64,000 bases of DNA, taken from contig JAGRGH010000055.1 in assembly GCA_020445605.1 (NCBI GenBank), forward strand, positions 38,180-102,179, written 5' to 3'. A program made the translations under genes and the position numbers. The stretch's first letter is position 1, and every line of letters starts with the position of its first letter. This document shows positions 48,080 through 59,381 of this stretch, piece by piece. Source of the stretch: Chromatiales bacterium (lineage in GTDB: Bacteria; Pseudomonadota; Gammaproteobacteria; JAGRGH01). The notes beneath the pieces are model-generated. The model ran no database searches. It was not told where the DNA came from and was given only the letters and a program-made list of their open reading frames with translations.

Positions 48080-49057
48080 TCAGCCGGCGTTCGACGCGGC
48101 GTGTGCCTGCTGGTCCGCGTGATAGGACGACCGCACCAGCGGGCCGCTCGCGACATGCCGGAATCCCATCGCCTCGCCGGCAACGCGCAGGGCGTCGAAT
48201 TCGTCCGGTGTCACGTAGCGCGCGACCGGCAGGTGATCGAGGCTGGGTTGCAGGTACTGGCCCAGCGTCAGCATGTCGCAGTCATGCGCGCGCAGGTCGC
48301 GCATGACCTCAAGCACCTCATCGTTGGTCTCGCCCAGTCCGAGCATGAGACCGGACTTGGCCGGCACCTGCGGGTGCGCAGCCTTGAAGGCCTTCAAAAG
48401 GCCGAGCGAATGCGCGTAGTCCGAGCCGGGCCGCGCCATGCGGTACAAGCGCGGCACGGTCTCGAGGTTGTGGTTGAAGACATCCGGCGGCGCGCTGCGC
48501 ATGATCGCAATGGCAACCTCCATGCGGCCGCGAAAATCCGGCACCAGCACCTCGATCCGGGTGGCCGGGCTGCGCTCGCGCAGCGCCTGGATACATTCCA
48601 CGAAGTGCCCGGCCCCGCCGTCGCGCAGATCGTCGCGATCGACCGAGGTCACCACCACATAGCCCAGTTTCAGCGCGGCCACGGTCTCGGCCAGATGCCG
48701 TGGCTCGTCGGCATCCAGCGGCTTCGGTTTGCCGTGGGCGACGTCGCAGAACGGACAGCGGCGCGTGCAGATGTCGCCCATGATCATGAAGGTCGCCGTG
48801 CCATGGCCGAAGCATTCCGCGAGGTTCGGACAGGCGGCCTCCTCGCAGACCGAGTGCAGCCCGTTCTCGCGCAGCACGCGACGTACCTCGGCGACGCGCG
48901 GACCGACCGGCAGTTTCGCGCGAATCCACGCGGGCTTGCGCAGCGGTTCAACCGTGCGTTCGACCCGCACCGGAATGCGCGCGAGCTTGTCGCCGCCACG
49001 CTGGTGGGTGTCGGGCGTGGAACGCGAACGTGGTGCGAGATCGTCGGGAACGCTCAT
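48080..49057 (-). CDS. lipA: Lipoyl synthase
   Basis: Radical-SAM enzyme inserting two sulfurs into protein-bound octanoate. The 325-residue protein has the auxiliary cluster cysteines in [12 protein letters not shown] and the radical-SAM motif [10 protein letters not shown], then [33 protein letters not shown] and [12 protein letters not shown] at 49057 overlaps the lipB stop (ATGA); the extra upstream frame belongs to lipB. Lipoylation supports pyruvate and 2-oxoglutarate dehydrogenases. Confidence 0.98.
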   Translation of the reverse strand: MSVPDDLAPRSRSTPDTHQRGGDKLARIPVRVERTVEPLRKPAWIRAKLPVGPRVAEVRRVLRENGLHSVCEEAACPNLAECFGHGTATFMIMGDICTRRCPFCDVAHGKPKPLDADEPRHLAETVAALKLGYVVVTSVDRDDLRDGGAGHFVECIQALRERSPATRIEVLVPDFRGRMEVAIAIMRSAPPDVFNHNLETVPRLYRMARPGSDYAHSLGLLKAFKAAHPQVPAKSGLMLGLGETNDEVLEVMRDLRAHDCDMLTLGQYLQPSLDHLPVARYVTPDEFDALRVAGEAMGFRHVASGPLVRSSYHADQQAHAASNAG

Positions 49058-49704
49058 GGCAAGGAATCGGGCAGATCGATCGTCCCAGTGTAACCGAGCC
49101 CCCGTGCAATGCCTGCACCGAGCTGCGCCGCGACATCGGCCGCGGCGACCCCGGGGAAATGCTCGCGGAGCTGGGTCACGGCCAGTCCCGGATGGCCGCA
49201 GGGGTTGATCCGCGCAAACGGCGTGAGGTCCATGTCCACGTTCAGCGCGACGCCGTGATAGCTCGCCCCGCGGCGGATGCGCAGTCCGACGGCGGCGATC
49301 TTGGCGGAGCCGAGATAGACGCCCGGCGCCTTCGGGTCCGCGTGTGTCTCGAGACCGTAGCCGGCCAGCAGTTCGATCACGGCCGACTCCAGCGCCGTCA
49401 CCAGCGCGCGTGGCCCGATCCCGCGACGGCGCACATCGATCAGTGGATAGGCCACGACCTGGCCCGGCCCGTGATAGGTGACCTGCCCGCCGCGTTCGGT
49501 CTCGACCACCGGGATATCGCCCGGCGCCAGCAGGTGCTCGCGCCGCCCGCTGAGCCCCAGCGTGAATACCGGCTCGTGCTCGACCAGCCAGAGTTCGTCG
49601 GCAGTCCCGGCATCGCGGCGGTCGGTGAACGCCCGCATCGCCGCGAGACAGTCGCGATACGACCAGCGCCGCCACGCTCGCACGCCGAGCGCGGATGCGC
49701 TCAC
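49054..49704 (-). CDS. lipB: Octanoyltransferase LipB
   Basis: Transfers octanoyl from acyl carrier protein to lipoyl domains. The 216-residue product contains [42 protein letters not shown] (the conserved Lys) and [14 protein letters not shown] (catalytic Cys). The start is GTG overlapping the ybeD stop (GTGA), which also excludes the longer upstream frame. Confidence 0.97.
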   Translation of the reverse strand: MSASALGVRAWRRWSYRDCLAAMRAFTDRRDAGTADELWLVEHEPVFTLGLSGRREHLLAPGDIPVVETERGGQVTYHGPGQVVAYPLIDVRRRGIGPRALVTALESAVIELLAGYGLETHADPKAPGVYLGSAKIAAVGLRIRRGASYHGVALNVDMDLTPFARINPCGHPGLAVTQLREHFPGVAAADVAAQLGAGIARGLGYTGTIDLPDSLP

Positions 49705-49967
49705 AGCGCCATGGTCACGCGCGGGTCGGCGGTCAAGTCCTGATAGATCGCATCGAGCTGCTCGCGGCTTTGCGCACGCACCGTGACGGTGACCGCGAGA
49801 TAGCGACCGCCGCGGCTCTCGCGCGTGGTCACCGCGCCCTCGCCAACGGTCTGTGCGTGGCGGTTGACGATCTCGACCACCACGGCATCGAACGCGAAGC
49901 CGGCCTCGCCGATCGCCTTGATCGGGAAGTCGCAGGGAAACTCCATCAGCGATTCGGTGTTGCTCAT
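49701..49967 (-). CDS. ybeD: YbeD family protein (DUF493)
   Basis: An 88-residue ACT-like protein: [30 protein letters not shown] and [28 protein letters not shown] match YbeD. It nearly always stands between dat/dacA and lipB, as here, but its function is unknown. Both ends overlap neighbours by 4 bases. Confidence 0.93.
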   Translation of the reverse strand: MSNTESLMEFPCDFPIKAIGEAGFAFDAVVVEIVNRHAQTVGEGAVTTRESRGGRYLAVTVTVRAQSREQLDAIYQDLTADPRVTMAL

Positions 49968-50830
49968 GCCGCGCGGCCCGCGCGCACGGCCTGCTTGTAG
50001 CCGCCATACAGCGCCTGCATGCGCGCGAACATGGGGCCCGGCGCACCGGCACCAACCGGTCGGCGGTCCAGCGTGACGACGGGCAGGATCTCGCGCGTCG
50101 AACTGGTCAGCCAGACCTCGTCCGCCGTCAGCAGGTCCGCACTCGAAACCGGGGCCATCGCGGCGTCGAGTCCGTGCTGGCGGGCGATTTCGAGCACCAG
50201 GTCGCGCGTAATGCCCGCCAGGATCCCCGGCCCGTCCGGCGGCGTGCGGATCGCTCCGGCCCTGACGACGAACACATTGCTTGCCGCGCCCTCGGTGACG
50301 GCCTCGTCGCGCAGCAAAATCACCTCCACGGCACCGGCATCCACGGCATGCTGACGCGCCAGCACGTTCGCAAGCAGGGCGGTGGACTTGATGTCGCAGC
50401 GCAGCCAGCGTTCGTCCGGCAGCGTCACGGCCGCGACGCCCTTCGCGAGTTCGGCACCATGACTGATGATTCCGCTCATTGCGAACACGGTCGGCGCGAT
50501 GTCGGCCGGGAACGCATGATCACGCCGCGGCGGCGCGCCGCGGGTGATCTGCAGATAGACATAGCGATCGTGCGCGGACGGGTTCGCCGCCAGAAGATCG
50601 TCCAGCAGCGTCTGCAACTGCTCGCGCGTGAACGGCGCAGCCATGCGCACCGCGTCGAGGCTGCGCCACAGCCGGTCGCAGTGTTGCGCGAAGCGGAACA
50701 GCCGCGCCCCGTACACGGGAATGACCTCGTAGACGCTGTCGCCGAACAGGAAACCGCGATCGAGCACGGACACCCGCGCGGCGTCCAGGGCCACGAATTC
50801 GCCGTTCAGATATACGACGGGTATGGACAT
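49964..50830 (-). CDS. dat: D-amino acid aminotransferase (PLP class IV)
   Basis: Interconverts D-amino acids and 2-oxoacids, providing D-Ala/D-Glu near a wall-synthesis block. The 288-residue fold-type IV protein has RGFLFGDSVYEVIPVYGARLF, YLQITRG, the PLP-lysine in CDIKSTALLANVL, EVILLRDEAVTEGAASNVFVV and GITRDLVLEIARQHG. Distinction from branched-chain aminotransferase or aminodeoxychorismate lyase rests on the dacC-dat-ybeD-lipB order and the sequence near the PLP lysine. ATG at 50830 lies 7 bp after the dacC stop. Confidence 0.88.
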   Translation of the reverse strand: MSIPVVYLNGEFVALDAARVSVLDRGFLFGDSVYEVIPVYGARLFRFAQHCDRLWRSLDAVRMAAPFTREQLQTLLDDLLAANPSAHDRYVYLQITRGAPPRRDHAFPADIAPTVFAMSGIISHGAELAKGVAAVTLPDERWLRCDIKSTALLANVLARQHAVDAGAVEVILLRDEAVTEGAASNVFVVRAGAIRTPPDGPGILAGITRDLVLEIARQHGLDAAMAPVSSADLLTADEVWLTSSTREILPVVTLDRRPVGAGAPGPMFARMQALYGGYKQAVRAGRAA

Positions 50831-50837
50831 GCCGGGA

Positions 50838-51995
50838 TCAGCGTAGCGCCAGACGCAGGCCGTCGACCAGGCGCGAGAAAAATCCGCCGGCGGCGACCTC
50901 GCGGCCGACGCCGACCGGCGCACTCGCGACGAGCTGGCCGTCGAGCGTCACCTCGACCGTGCCGATGGTCTGACCTGCCGCCAGCGGCGCGAGCAGCGGA
51001 TCGTCGAGCTTCAGCTCCGCGCCGAGATCGGCATAGCGACCGCGCGGCACGGTGACGACGACATCGGCGAGCGGCACCACGTCGACCTCGGCTTCCGCGC
51101 CCTTCCACACGCGCGCGCTCACCAGTGGGCTGCCGGCGCGGAAGGGATGGTGGGTTTCGAAGAACCGGAAGCCCCAGTTCAGCAGGGCCTGGCTGGCGTC
51201 GGCGCGCGACTCCTCGCTGCCGGAGCCCATGACCACGGAGATCAGGCGCATCGCATCGCGTTTCGCCGAGGCGACCAGACAATAGCCGGCCGATTCGGTG
51301 TGTCCGGTCTTGATGCCGTCCACACTGTCGTCGCGCCACAGCAGCTTGTTGCGGTTGTACTGCGTGATGTCGTTGTACTGATAGCTGCGGATCGCATGCC
51401 ACGAATAGAACTGCGGGTGCTCGCGCACCATTGCCACCGCGAGTTTCGCGAGATCGGCGGCGGTGACGTAGTGGTCGGCGTCGGGCAGCCCGGTCGCGTT
51501 GACGAAATGCGAGCCGCGCATGCCGAGCCGCTCCGCCGCGCGGTTCATCATGCCGGCGAAGGCCGTCTCGTCGCCGGCGATGAATTCGGCGAGCGCCACG
51601 GAGGCATCGTTGCCGGACTGGATGATCAGGCCCTTGAGCAGATTTTCGACCGAAACCTGTTTGCCAACTTCGACGAACATGCGCGAGCCGCCGGTACGCC
51701 AGGCCTTCTCGCTGATGGTGACCATGTCGCCGAGCGCGATCCGTCCGGCCTGCACCTCGTCGAAGACGATATGCGCGGTCATCATCTTGGTCAGGCTCGC
51801 CGGCTCCATGCGCTCGTCGGCGCGACTGGCCGCAAGCACCTGACCGCTGTCGTAGTCGAGCAGCAGAAAGGCGCGCGCGTCGAGGTCGGGAGGCGTCGGG
51901 CCGGGGCCGGCAACGGCCTGGGCGCGGGCGGCGGCAGGCGCCAGCGCGAACGAGAGCACGATGGCGGCGATCAATAAACGGACAGCTCGGAGCAT
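50838..51995 (-). CDS. dacC: D-alanyl-D-alanine carboxypeptidase (PBP5/6 type)
   Basis: Trims the terminal D-Ala of peptidoglycan stem peptides. The 385-residue protein has a signal peptide (APAAARAQA), SLTKMM (SxxK nucleophile near residue 68), SGNDAS (SxN) and KTGHTESAG (KTG). A beta-rich domain follows, with a C-terminal amphipathic segment (FFSRLVDGLRLALR) that anchors it to the inner membrane's outer face. Placement downstream of rlpA and mltB fits septal or lateral wall maturation. dacA would be an equally fair name. Confidence 0.95.
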   Translation of the reverse strand: MLRAVRLLIAAIVLSFALAPAAARAQAVAGPGPTPPDLDARAFLLLDYDSGQVLAASRADERMEPASLTKMMTAHIVFDEVQAGRIALGDMVTISEKAWRTGGSRMFVEVGKQVSVENLLKGLIIQSGNDASVALAEFIAGDETAFAGMMNRAAERLGMRGSHFVNATGLPDADHYVTAADLAKLAVAMVREHPQFYSWHAIRSYQYNDITQYNRNKLLWRDDSVDGIKTGHTESAGYCLVASAKRDAMRLISVVMGSGSEESRADASQALLNWGFRFFETHHPFRAGSPLVSARVWKGAEAEVDVVPLADVVVTVPRGRYADLGAELKLDDPLLAPLAAGQTIGTVEVTLDGQLVASAPVGVGREVAAGGFFSRLVDGLRLALR

Positions 51996-52059
51996 CTTCG
52001 ATTCGGTCAGTGGGCGGGGGAATTGCGGCGGCGCACAGTGTAGCGGGTCCCGCCGCGCG

Positions 52060-52848
52060 CTACTCGGCGTCCAGCAGGCGCACCGTGTCGTAGCCACGCG
52101 TGTGCAGACGCTCGCGCAGGGCGTTGAGTTCACTGAGCCGCGTGACCGGGCCCACGCGCACGCGCTGGATGCCGCGCTCGGGCACCGCGATGACGGAAAC
52201 CTCGCGGAATCCGTCACTCTCAAGCCGACGGCGCATGCGCTCGGCATTCTCGGCCTGCGTGAACGCGCCGACCTGCAGATACCACTGACCGCTGGCATCG
52301 GCCTGTGCATCGGGCGCCAGCACAACCACCTCGACCGGCGCGGTGCCGACTGCGGTGATCCCGAGCCGCTCGGCGGCCGCCCAGGACAGGTCGATCAGCC
52401 GCTCCGGGTGGAACGGTCCGCGGTCGTTGACCCGCACCACGACCGATGCGCCGGTTTCCAGTCGGGTGACACGCACATAGCTCGGCAGCGGCAGGCTGCG
52501 GTGCGCGGCGCTGAAGCCGTACATGTCGTAGACCTCGCCGAGCGCCGTGTTGCGGCCGTGAAACTTGCGCCCGTACCACGAGGCGATGCCACGCTCGCGA
52601 TAGCCGTGGGCGTCGGCCAGCACCATGTAGCGCTCGCCGTTGACCTCGTAGACAGGTGGGTTGGCCGTGCGCGAGCGGCGCTCGACGCGCGGTTCGGGCT
52701 CGGCAAGCCCCGCGACGTCGATCGGCTCGGGCGGCGGGCCGTCGCCCTGCGGCCCGCTGCCGCAGCCGGCGAGCAGGCCGAACAGGGCAAGCAGGCCCGA
52801 CCGCCAGCCCCATGCCCGCTCAGGGGAACAGTGAATGTGCCTGTTCAT
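52060..52848 (-). CDS. rlpA: RlpA septal-ring lytic lipoprotein with SPOR domain
   Basis: A 262-residue lipoprotein (lipobox LLAGC near residue 29). It has the double-psi beta-barrel RlpA domain (RGIASWYGRKFHGRNTALGEVYDMYGFSAAHRSLP, with VRVNDRGPFHPERLIDLS, including the catalytic Glu/Asp region) and a C-terminal SPOR domain (WYLQVGAFTQAENAERMRRRL), which binds denuded glycans at the septum. In Pseudomonas RlpA cleaves such glycans. The ATG at 52848 lies inside the mltB 3' end. Confidence 0.94.
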   Translation of the reverse strand: MNRHIHCSPERAWGWRSGLLALFGLLAGCGSGPQGDGPPPEPIDVAGLAEPEPRVERRSRTANPPVYEVNGERYMVLADAHGYRERGIASWYGRKFHGRNTALGEVYDMYGFSAAHRSLPLPSYVRVTRLETGASVVVRVNDRGPFHPERLIDLSWAAAERLGITAVGTAPVEVVVLAPDAQADASGQWYLQVGAFTQAENAERMRRRLESDGFREVSVIAVPERGIQRVRVGPVTRLSELNALRERLHTRGYDTVRLLDAE

Positions 52849-53809
52849 GGCGCTCGCGGATCTCTTCGGACAACTGGAACACCGCCATCGCATACAGCGC
52901 ACTGTGGTTGTAGCGGGTGATGGTGTAGAAGTTGTCGAGTCCGGCCCAGTATTCGGGCCCCTCGGTCTGGTCCAGACGGATCAGCGCGGCGGGTGTCGTG
53001 CCCGGCAGGTTCGGATTGATCTCGACCCCGGCCGCGGCCAGTTCGGCCAGGGTCGTCCACGGCTTGAGGCCGCGCGTGCCGTGGTCGTCGCCGGGTTCGC
53101 CCGCCACGGTTGCCCGGTAGGCGACCGGCGCCGCGGCGCGCCAGCCATGCAGGGCAAAGTAGTTGCCGACGCTGCCGATGATGTCCGCGGTGCTGTTCCA
53201 CAGATCACGGCGGTCGTCGCCGTCGAAATCCACCGCATAACGCCGGTAGCTCGAGGAGATGAACTGCGGCATGCCCATCGCGCCGGCGTACGAGCCGGTC
53301 GCGGCGAGCGGGTCCACGCGCTCCTCGCGCGCCAGCGCCAGAAACTGCGCCAGTTCGCCGAGAAAGAATTCACTGCGTTTCGGGTAGCCGAAGCCGAGCG
53401 TGTAGAGGCTGTCGAGCACGCGGAAGCTGCCGGTGTTCGCGCCATAGCGGGTTTCCACGCCGATGATCGCCGTGACGATCTGTGGCGGCACCCCATAGGC
53501 CGCCTCGACGCGGTCCAGCAGTTCGGCGTTGCGATTCCAGAACGCCACGCCTCCGGCGATGCGCGCCTCGGTCAGAAAGATCTTCCGGTACTCGTGCCAG
53601 GGCTTGGTCTCGGCCGGACGCGAAATGGCCTCGAGAATCACCGGCTTCCATTGCGCCTGCGCCAGGGTCGCGCCGATTTCAGCCGCGTCCAGCCCGTAGC
53701 GACCGGCCGCATCGCGCGCGAATCGCTCCACGGCGGCAGGGTCCGCCCCGGAACCGGCAGCGGCTAATGGCAGCAACGCCGCGAAACAGACAACGACTGC
53801 CCGCATCAT
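52820..53809 (-). CDS. mltB: Membrane-bound lytic murein transglycosylase B
   Basis: Family-3 lytic transglycosylase (329 residues) with a short signal peptide (CFAALLPLAAAGSG). The catalytic Glu lies in IIGVETRYGANTGSFRVLDSL, with YAGAMGMPQFISSSYRRYAVDFDGDDRRDLWNS and HGTRGLKP typical of MltB. No lipobox cysteine is visible, so it is probably a soluble periplasmic form. ATG overlaps the mrdB stop (ATGA). Confidence 0.95.
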   Translation of the reverse strand: MMRAVVVCFAALLPLAAAGSGADPAAVERFARDAAGRYGLDAAEIGATLAQAQWKPVILEAISRPAETKPWHEYRKIFLTEARIAGGVAFWNRNAELLDRVEAAYGVPPQIVTAIIGVETRYGANTGSFRVLDSLYTLGFGYPKRSEFFLGELAQFLALAREERVDPLAATGSYAGAMGMPQFISSSYRRYAVDFDGDDRRDLWNSTADIIGSVGNYFALHGWRAAAPVAYRATVAGEPGDDHGTRGLKPWTTLAELAAAGVEINPNLPGTTPAALIRLDQTEGPEYWAGLDNFYTITRYNHSALYAMAVFQLSEEIRERHEQAHSLFP

Positions 53810-54945
53810 GTGGGCAGCAGCTTGCGATGGGTATGAATGGACATGAGGATTCCAAATCCGATGAGCAAGGTCACGACCGAGGTGCCGCCGTAGCTCACCA
53901 GCGGCAGCGGGATACCCACCACGGGGAGCAACCCCGACACCATGCCGGTGTTCACGATGACATAGACACTGAACGACAGCACCAGTGCGCCGGCCAGCAG
54001 GCGCGTGTAGCTGTCCTGCGCGCGCGTGGCGATATACAGACCGCGCGCAATGATGGCCATGTACAGGGCCAACAGCAACAGCACCCCGACGAATCCGAAC
54101 TCCTCGCTGAGCACCGCGAAGATGAAATCCGTGGTGCGCTCGGGCAGAAATTCGAGCTGCGACTGCGTGCCGTTCAGCCAGCCCTTGCCATACACGCCAC
54201 CCGAGCCGATCGCGATCTTCGACTGGATGATGTGATAGCCGGCGCCCAGCGGATCGCGCTCCGGATCAAGCAGCGTGCGCACGCGCTCGCGCTGGTAGTC
54301 GTGCATCGCCCACCACCACAGTGCCGGTGCCGCCGCCGCAACCGCCGCGACGAAGCCGCCGACCCAGCGCCAGGACATGCCGCCAAAAAACAGTACGACG
54401 GCGCCACCCGTGCCGATCAGGATGGCCGTGCCCAAATCCGGCTGCAACGCGGTCAGTACCACGGGCAGCGCGACCCAGGCGAGCGCCGCAACCACGCGCC
54501 ACCAGCGCGGCGGCAGCGGCTGCGCGGCGATGAACCACGCGATCATCATCGGCGTGGCGAGTTTGACCAGTTCGGACGGCTGAAAGCGCATGAAGCCCAG
54601 GTTGATCCAGCGCTGCGCACCCTTGCCGACGTGTCCGATCCACAGCACGGTGACCAGCAGCGCCAAGCCGACACCGAACAGTACCGGCGACCAGCGCCGC
54701 AGCCGCTCGGGCGGGATCTGCGCGATGACGAGCATCGCCAGCAGCCCAATGCCAAAGCGCGCGCCCTGACGAAACACCACGGCCGTCGAGCCACCGGCGG
54801 CGCTGTAGAGCACGACCAGGCCGAACAGCGCCAGCGCCATGACCAGGAGCAGCAGCGGCACGTCCACGTGCCATCGATAGGCGAGCCCGCGATGGCGCGC
54901 GGAGTAGCCGGCATTCGCCAGCGCCTCGGCATTGCGTACTCTCAC
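53806..54945 (-). CDS. mrdB: RodA, peptidoglycan glycosyltransferase (SEDS)
   Basis: Inner-membrane SEDS polymerase of the elongasome, acting with PBP2. The 379-residue protein has about ten helices, GKGAQRWINLGFMRFQPSELVKL, LTALQPDLGTAILI, NGTQSQLEFLPERTTDFIFAVLSEEFGFVG (with the catalytic Asp region) and GLLPVVGIPLPLVSYGGTS. GTG start overlaps the mrdA stop (GTGA), so RodA and PBP2 are coupled. Confidence 0.97.
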   Translation of the reverse strand: MRVRNAEALANAGYSARHRGLAYRWHVDVPLLLLVMALALFGLVVLYSAAGGSTAVVFRQGARFGIGLLAMLVIAQIPPERLRRWSPVLFGVGLALLVTVLWIGHVGKGAQRWINLGFMRFQPSELVKLATPMMIAWFIAAQPLPPRWWRVVAALAWVALPVVLTALQPDLGTAILIGTGGAVVLFFGGMSWRWVGGFVAAVAAAAPALWWWAMHDYQRERVRTLLDPERDPLGAGYHIIQSKIAIGSGGVYGKGWLNGTQSQLEFLPERTTDFIFAVLSEEFGFVGVLLLLALYMAIIARGLYIATRAQDSYTRLLAGALVLSFSVYVIVNTGMVSGLLPVVGIPLPLVSYGGTSVVTLLIGFGILMSIHTHRKLLPT

Positions 54946-56747
54946 GGCAGCAGATAGCGGTCCATGACGCGGCGCGCCACGGGTGCCGCGACCGTGCCGC
55001 CGCCGCCGCCGTTCTCGACGACGACGGCAACGGCGATGCGCGGTGATTCGACCGGTGCGAAACCGACGAACAAGGCGTGATCGCGCAGGCGTTCGTCGAC
55101 GTTTTCCTTGTCGTATTCCTCGTCCTGGCCGACGGTATAGACCTGCGCGGTGCCGGTCTTGCCGGCAATTGAATAGCGATCCGTTTGGACGCCATGTGCG
55201 GTCCCGCGCAGACCGTGCACAACCTCGCGCATCGCCCCGATCACGCGCGACCAGTGCTCAGGCGCGGCCTCGACAATCGAATCCGGCTCGACGCCGTCGT
55301 CCAGACGCAGCAGGCTCGGCCGGAAATGCCGGCCACGCGCGGCAATGGTTGCCGTCGCGCTGGCCAGTTGCAGCGGCGTGGCGAGGAAAAACCCCTGCCC
55401 GATGCCGGTGATCAGTGTCTCGCCCGGAAACCAGACCTCGCCGCGCGCGGCCTGCTTCCACTGCCGCGACGGCAGCAGGCCATCGCGTTCGCCAAGCGCA
55501 TCGATGCCGGTTGGCCGCCCGAAGCCGAAACCGGCGAGAAAGTCGTGCATGCGGTCGATGCCCAGCACGCGCGACAGCTCGTAGAAGTACACATCGCAGG
55601 ACTGCACGATCGCATCGTCGAGCGTCATCCAGCCGTGCCCACCCTTTTTCCAGTCGCGGTACTTGTGGTCCTGGTTCGGCAGCTGATAGTGACCGGGGCA
55701 GAAACTGCGCGAGCCCGCCGGCACCAGCCCGCTCGAAAGGCTCGCCAGTCCGAGCAGCGGCTTGATCGTCGAGCCCGGCGGGTACTGCCCGTGCAACGCG
55801 CGGTTGAACAGCGGCTTGTCCGGCGAGCGCTCGAGCTGCGCATAAGCCGCATGGCCGATGCCGTTGACGAAGGCGTTCGGGTCGAACCCGGGTTTGGAAA
55901 CCAGGGCCAGCACCTCGCCGTTGTTGGGATCGATCGCGACGACCGCGCCATTGCGGTTACCAAGCGCGAGCAGCGCCTCGCGTTGCAGGCGCACGTCCAG
56001 CGCCAGTTCCAGCGGCTCACCGGAGAGCGCCTCGCGGCCGTCCAGCAGACGCAGCACGCGACCGAAGGCGTTGGTCTCCACGCGCTGCAGACCGACGCTG
56101 CCATGCAGCCGGTCTTCATATTTCAGCTCGATGCCGATCTTGCCGATATGGCTGGTGCCGTTGTAACTGGCACGGTCGATCCGCTCGACTTCCTCGGCGT
56201 TGATGCGCCCCACGTAGCCGACCGCGTGCACGAGATCGGCGCCGAGCGGGTAATGCCGGGTGAGCCGCGCGTTGACTTCGACGCCGGTGAACCGGTGCCG
56301 GTTCACCGCAAAGCTCGCAACCTCGTCGGGCGACAGGCGGATGCGCAGAGGCACGCCCGCATACGGGCGCGACTGCCGGCGCAGCTTCTCGAAACGCTCC
56401 AGGTCGTTCTCGTCGATCGTGAGCAGTTCGCGCAGGCGCGCGATGGTCGCGTCCAGGTCCGCGATCCGCTCAGGCACGAGCTCCAGGTCATAGGACGGCA
56501 GGTTGTCGGCGAGCAGCACACCGTTGCGGTCGTAGATCAGGCCACGCGTCGGCGCGAGCGGCTCGACCTTGACCTGGTTGCCGCGGGCCAGCGTCGCGAA
56601 GTGCTCGTACTCGTGCACCTGCAAGAACGCCATGCGCGCGACGATGGCGCCGACCAGCAGTCCGACCAGCACGAACGCCGCGACGGCTCGGGCGAGAAAG
56701 GTCTGGCTCTCGCGGAAATAGTCGTTGATGCGTAGCGGCTGGGCCAT
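54942..56747 (-). CDS. mrdA: Penicillin-binding protein 2, elongasome transpeptidase
   Basis: A class B PBP of 601 residues: N-terminal membrane anchor (ARAVAAFVLVGLLVGAIV), a pedestal domain (APTRGLIYDRNGVLLADN) and transpeptidase domain with PGSTIKP (nucleophile Ser near 326), SCDVYFYELS (SxN) and GKTGTAQVYTV (KTG). Cross-links new lateral wall with RodA. Three bases separate it from mreD. Confidence 0.97.
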   Translation of the reverse strand: MAQPLRINDYFRESQTFLARAVAAFVLVGLLVGAIVARMAFLQVHEYEHFATLARGNQVKVEPLAPTRGLIYDRNGVLLADNLPSYDLELVPERIADLDATIARLRELLTIDENDLERFEKLRRQSRPYAGVPLRIRLSPDEVASFAVNRHRFTGVEVNARLTRHYPLGADLVHAVGYVGRINAEEVERIDRASYNGTSHIGKIGIELKYEDRLHGSVGLQRVETNAFGRVLRLLDGREALSGEPLELALDVRLQREALLALGNRNGAVVAIDPNNGEVLALVSKPGFDPNAFVNGIGHAAYAQLERSPDKPLFNRALHGQYPPGSTIKPLLGLASLSSGLVPAGSRSFCPGHYQLPNQDHKYRDWKKGGHGWMTLDDAIVQSCDVYFYELSRVLGIDRMHDFLAGFGFGRPTGIDALGERDGLLPSRQWKQAARGEVWFPGETLITGIGQGFFLATPLQLASATATIAARGRHFRPSLLRLDDGVEPDSIVEAAPEHWSRVIGAMREVVHGLRGTAHGVQTDRYSIAGKTGTAQVYTVGQDEEYDKENVDERLRDHALFVGFAPVESPRIAVAVVVENGGGGGTVAAPVARRVMDRYLLP

Positions 56748-56750
56748 GGC

Positions 56751-57227
56751 CTAGCGCAACTGCGCGCGACGGCGCAGGTCCCGCAGGATCACGAACACCC
56801 ACGGCCACAGCGCGGCGCTGGTGAGCACCGGCGCCCAGATCAGGATCGGATCGACGGGATGCCCGGTCAGCGCATGCACCCAGGTGATGAAGCCACGTTC
56901 GACGAGAATCAGGATCGCGACCCACAGCATGCGCTGCCAGGTGCGATAGACGCGTGCGCGCAGGTGCCAGCGCAGCGCCACATACGCGATGAAGGCGAAC
57001 CCGAGCGCATTCAGTCCGAGCAGGCTTGCCGACAGCACGTCGAGCGCGAGCCCGACCGCCCAGCCGATGCCCACGCCGACGCGGTCGGGCAGCGCGATGC
57101 ACCAGTAGATCAGCACCAGTGCGACCCAGTCGGGCCGCCAGGGTTCCGCGCCGTCGGGCAGCGGCAGCAGGGCCAGGATGAGGGCGACGAGCAGGCTGCC
57201 GCCGATGACCGCAATCGCGCGCCACAT
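56751..57227 (-). CDS. mreD: Rod shape-determining protein MreD
   Basis: A 158-residue inner-membrane protein with five to six helices, carrying PDWVALVLIYWCIALPDRVGVGIGWAVGLALDVLSASLLGLNAL, the conserved MreD core (acidic residue in a membrane helix). It links MreC to the elongasome. Located between mreC (6-bp gap) and mrdA. Confidence 0.93.
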   Translation of the reverse strand: MWRAIAVIGGSLLVALILALLPLPDGAEPWRPDWVALVLIYWCIALPDRVGVGIGWAVGLALDVLSASLLGLNALGFAFIAYVALRWHLRARVYRTWQRMLWVAILILVERGFITWVHALTGHPVDPILIWAPVLTSAALWPWVFVILRDLRRRAQLR

Positions 57228-57233
57228 CGGACT

Positions 57234-58082
57234 TCAGCCGTCCACCGCCAGGGCGCGTGTGCGCGCCCGCGGCCACACCAGCAGGAACTCGCGCGAGCGC
57301 TCGAGTTCGGCGCTCGGGATCGCCTCGATTTGCGCGAACGGCCGGCCCGGACTGAGGTCGACGCGGTCGACCAGCGCCACTGGATAGCCGACCGGAAACC
57401 GCTGGCCCAGACCCGAGGTCACCAGCACGTCGCCGACGTCGATATCGGCGTTGTTCGGCAGATAGGGCAGCTCGATCACGCCGCTGCGACCGGTGCCGAC
57501 CGCGATCGTGCGCAGCCCGGTGCGATCGACCTGGACCGGGATTGCGTGCTGGGCATCGGTGATCAGAAGCACCGTCGCCGTCAGCGGCGTCACCTCCGTG
57601 ACCTGGCCGACGACCCCGCGCGCGTCCACCACCGGCTGACCGGTATACACATCGTCGAACGAGCCACGGTTGAGCAGAATCTTGTGGCTGTACGGGTTCA
57701 GATCGACCGATACGAGCTCGGCGATCAGCACCTCGTCGCCAACCTCGATGGAGGAGTTCAGGAGTTCGCGCAGGCGCTGGTTTTCCGATTCGAGCGCCGA
57801 CAGCCTTTGGGTCTGGGCGCGCAACAACAGCTGCTGTTCACGCAGGTCGGCGTTCTCGGTAAGCAATCGGTCGCGCTCGGCCAGGCTCTCGGCGGCCCAG
57901 CGCCACAACCGGCTCGGCGCGTCGACGAGGTACTGGACCGGGGTCAGCACAACGGCAATGGCCCGTCGCAGGCCCTGCACGCGGTCGAAGCGATGGTCGG
58001 CGACCATCAGCGCCACGGAAATGATGACGACCAGCGCCAGCCGCGCGCTGGCCGATGGCGCGGCGGCAAAGATCGGTTTCAC
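57234..58082 (-). CDS. mreC: Rod shape-determining protein MreC
   Basis: Bitopic protein of 282 residues: helix at about 13-30, coiled coil (AESLAERDRLLTENADLREQQLLLRAQTQRL...) and a periplasmic double beta-barrel domain. MreC activates PBP2-RodA. The GTG start gives MKPIFAAAPSASARL, close to the E. coli MKPIF start. The 88-bp gap before mreC is GC-rich with a possible hairpin around 58123-58155, which could lower mreC output relative to mreB. Confidence 0.95.
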   Translation of the reverse strand: MKPIFAAAPSASARLALVVIISVALMVADHRFDRVQGLRRAIAVVLTPVQYLVDAPSRLWRWAAESLAERDRLLTENADLREQQLLLRAQTQRLSALESENQRLRELLNSSIEVGDEVLIAELVSVDLNPYSHKILLNRGSFDDVYTGQPVVDARGVVGQVTEVTPLTATVLLITDAQHAIPVQVDRTGLRTIAVGTGRSGVIELPYLPNNADIDVGDVLVTSGLGQRFPVGYPVALVDRVDLSPGRPFAQIEAIPSAELERSREFLLVWPRARTRALAVDG

Positions 58083-58170
58083 GGCAGGCGCGAACCGGTG
58101 GCGATCAACAACGCGCCGGGTTCGTCCCGGGCGGCACGCCGCGCGGCGGCCTGCGGCCGGTCGCAGTCAT

Positions 58171-59286
<1,116 letters not shown>

Positions 59287-59381
59287 CTAGCAATGCGTGG
59301 GGCGTGCGGCAAGCGGCCGGCTGCCCGATGCCGGTCGGCTGTGATAACGTGCCGGGCCGTTTTCCGCCATGTTTTCAGTCC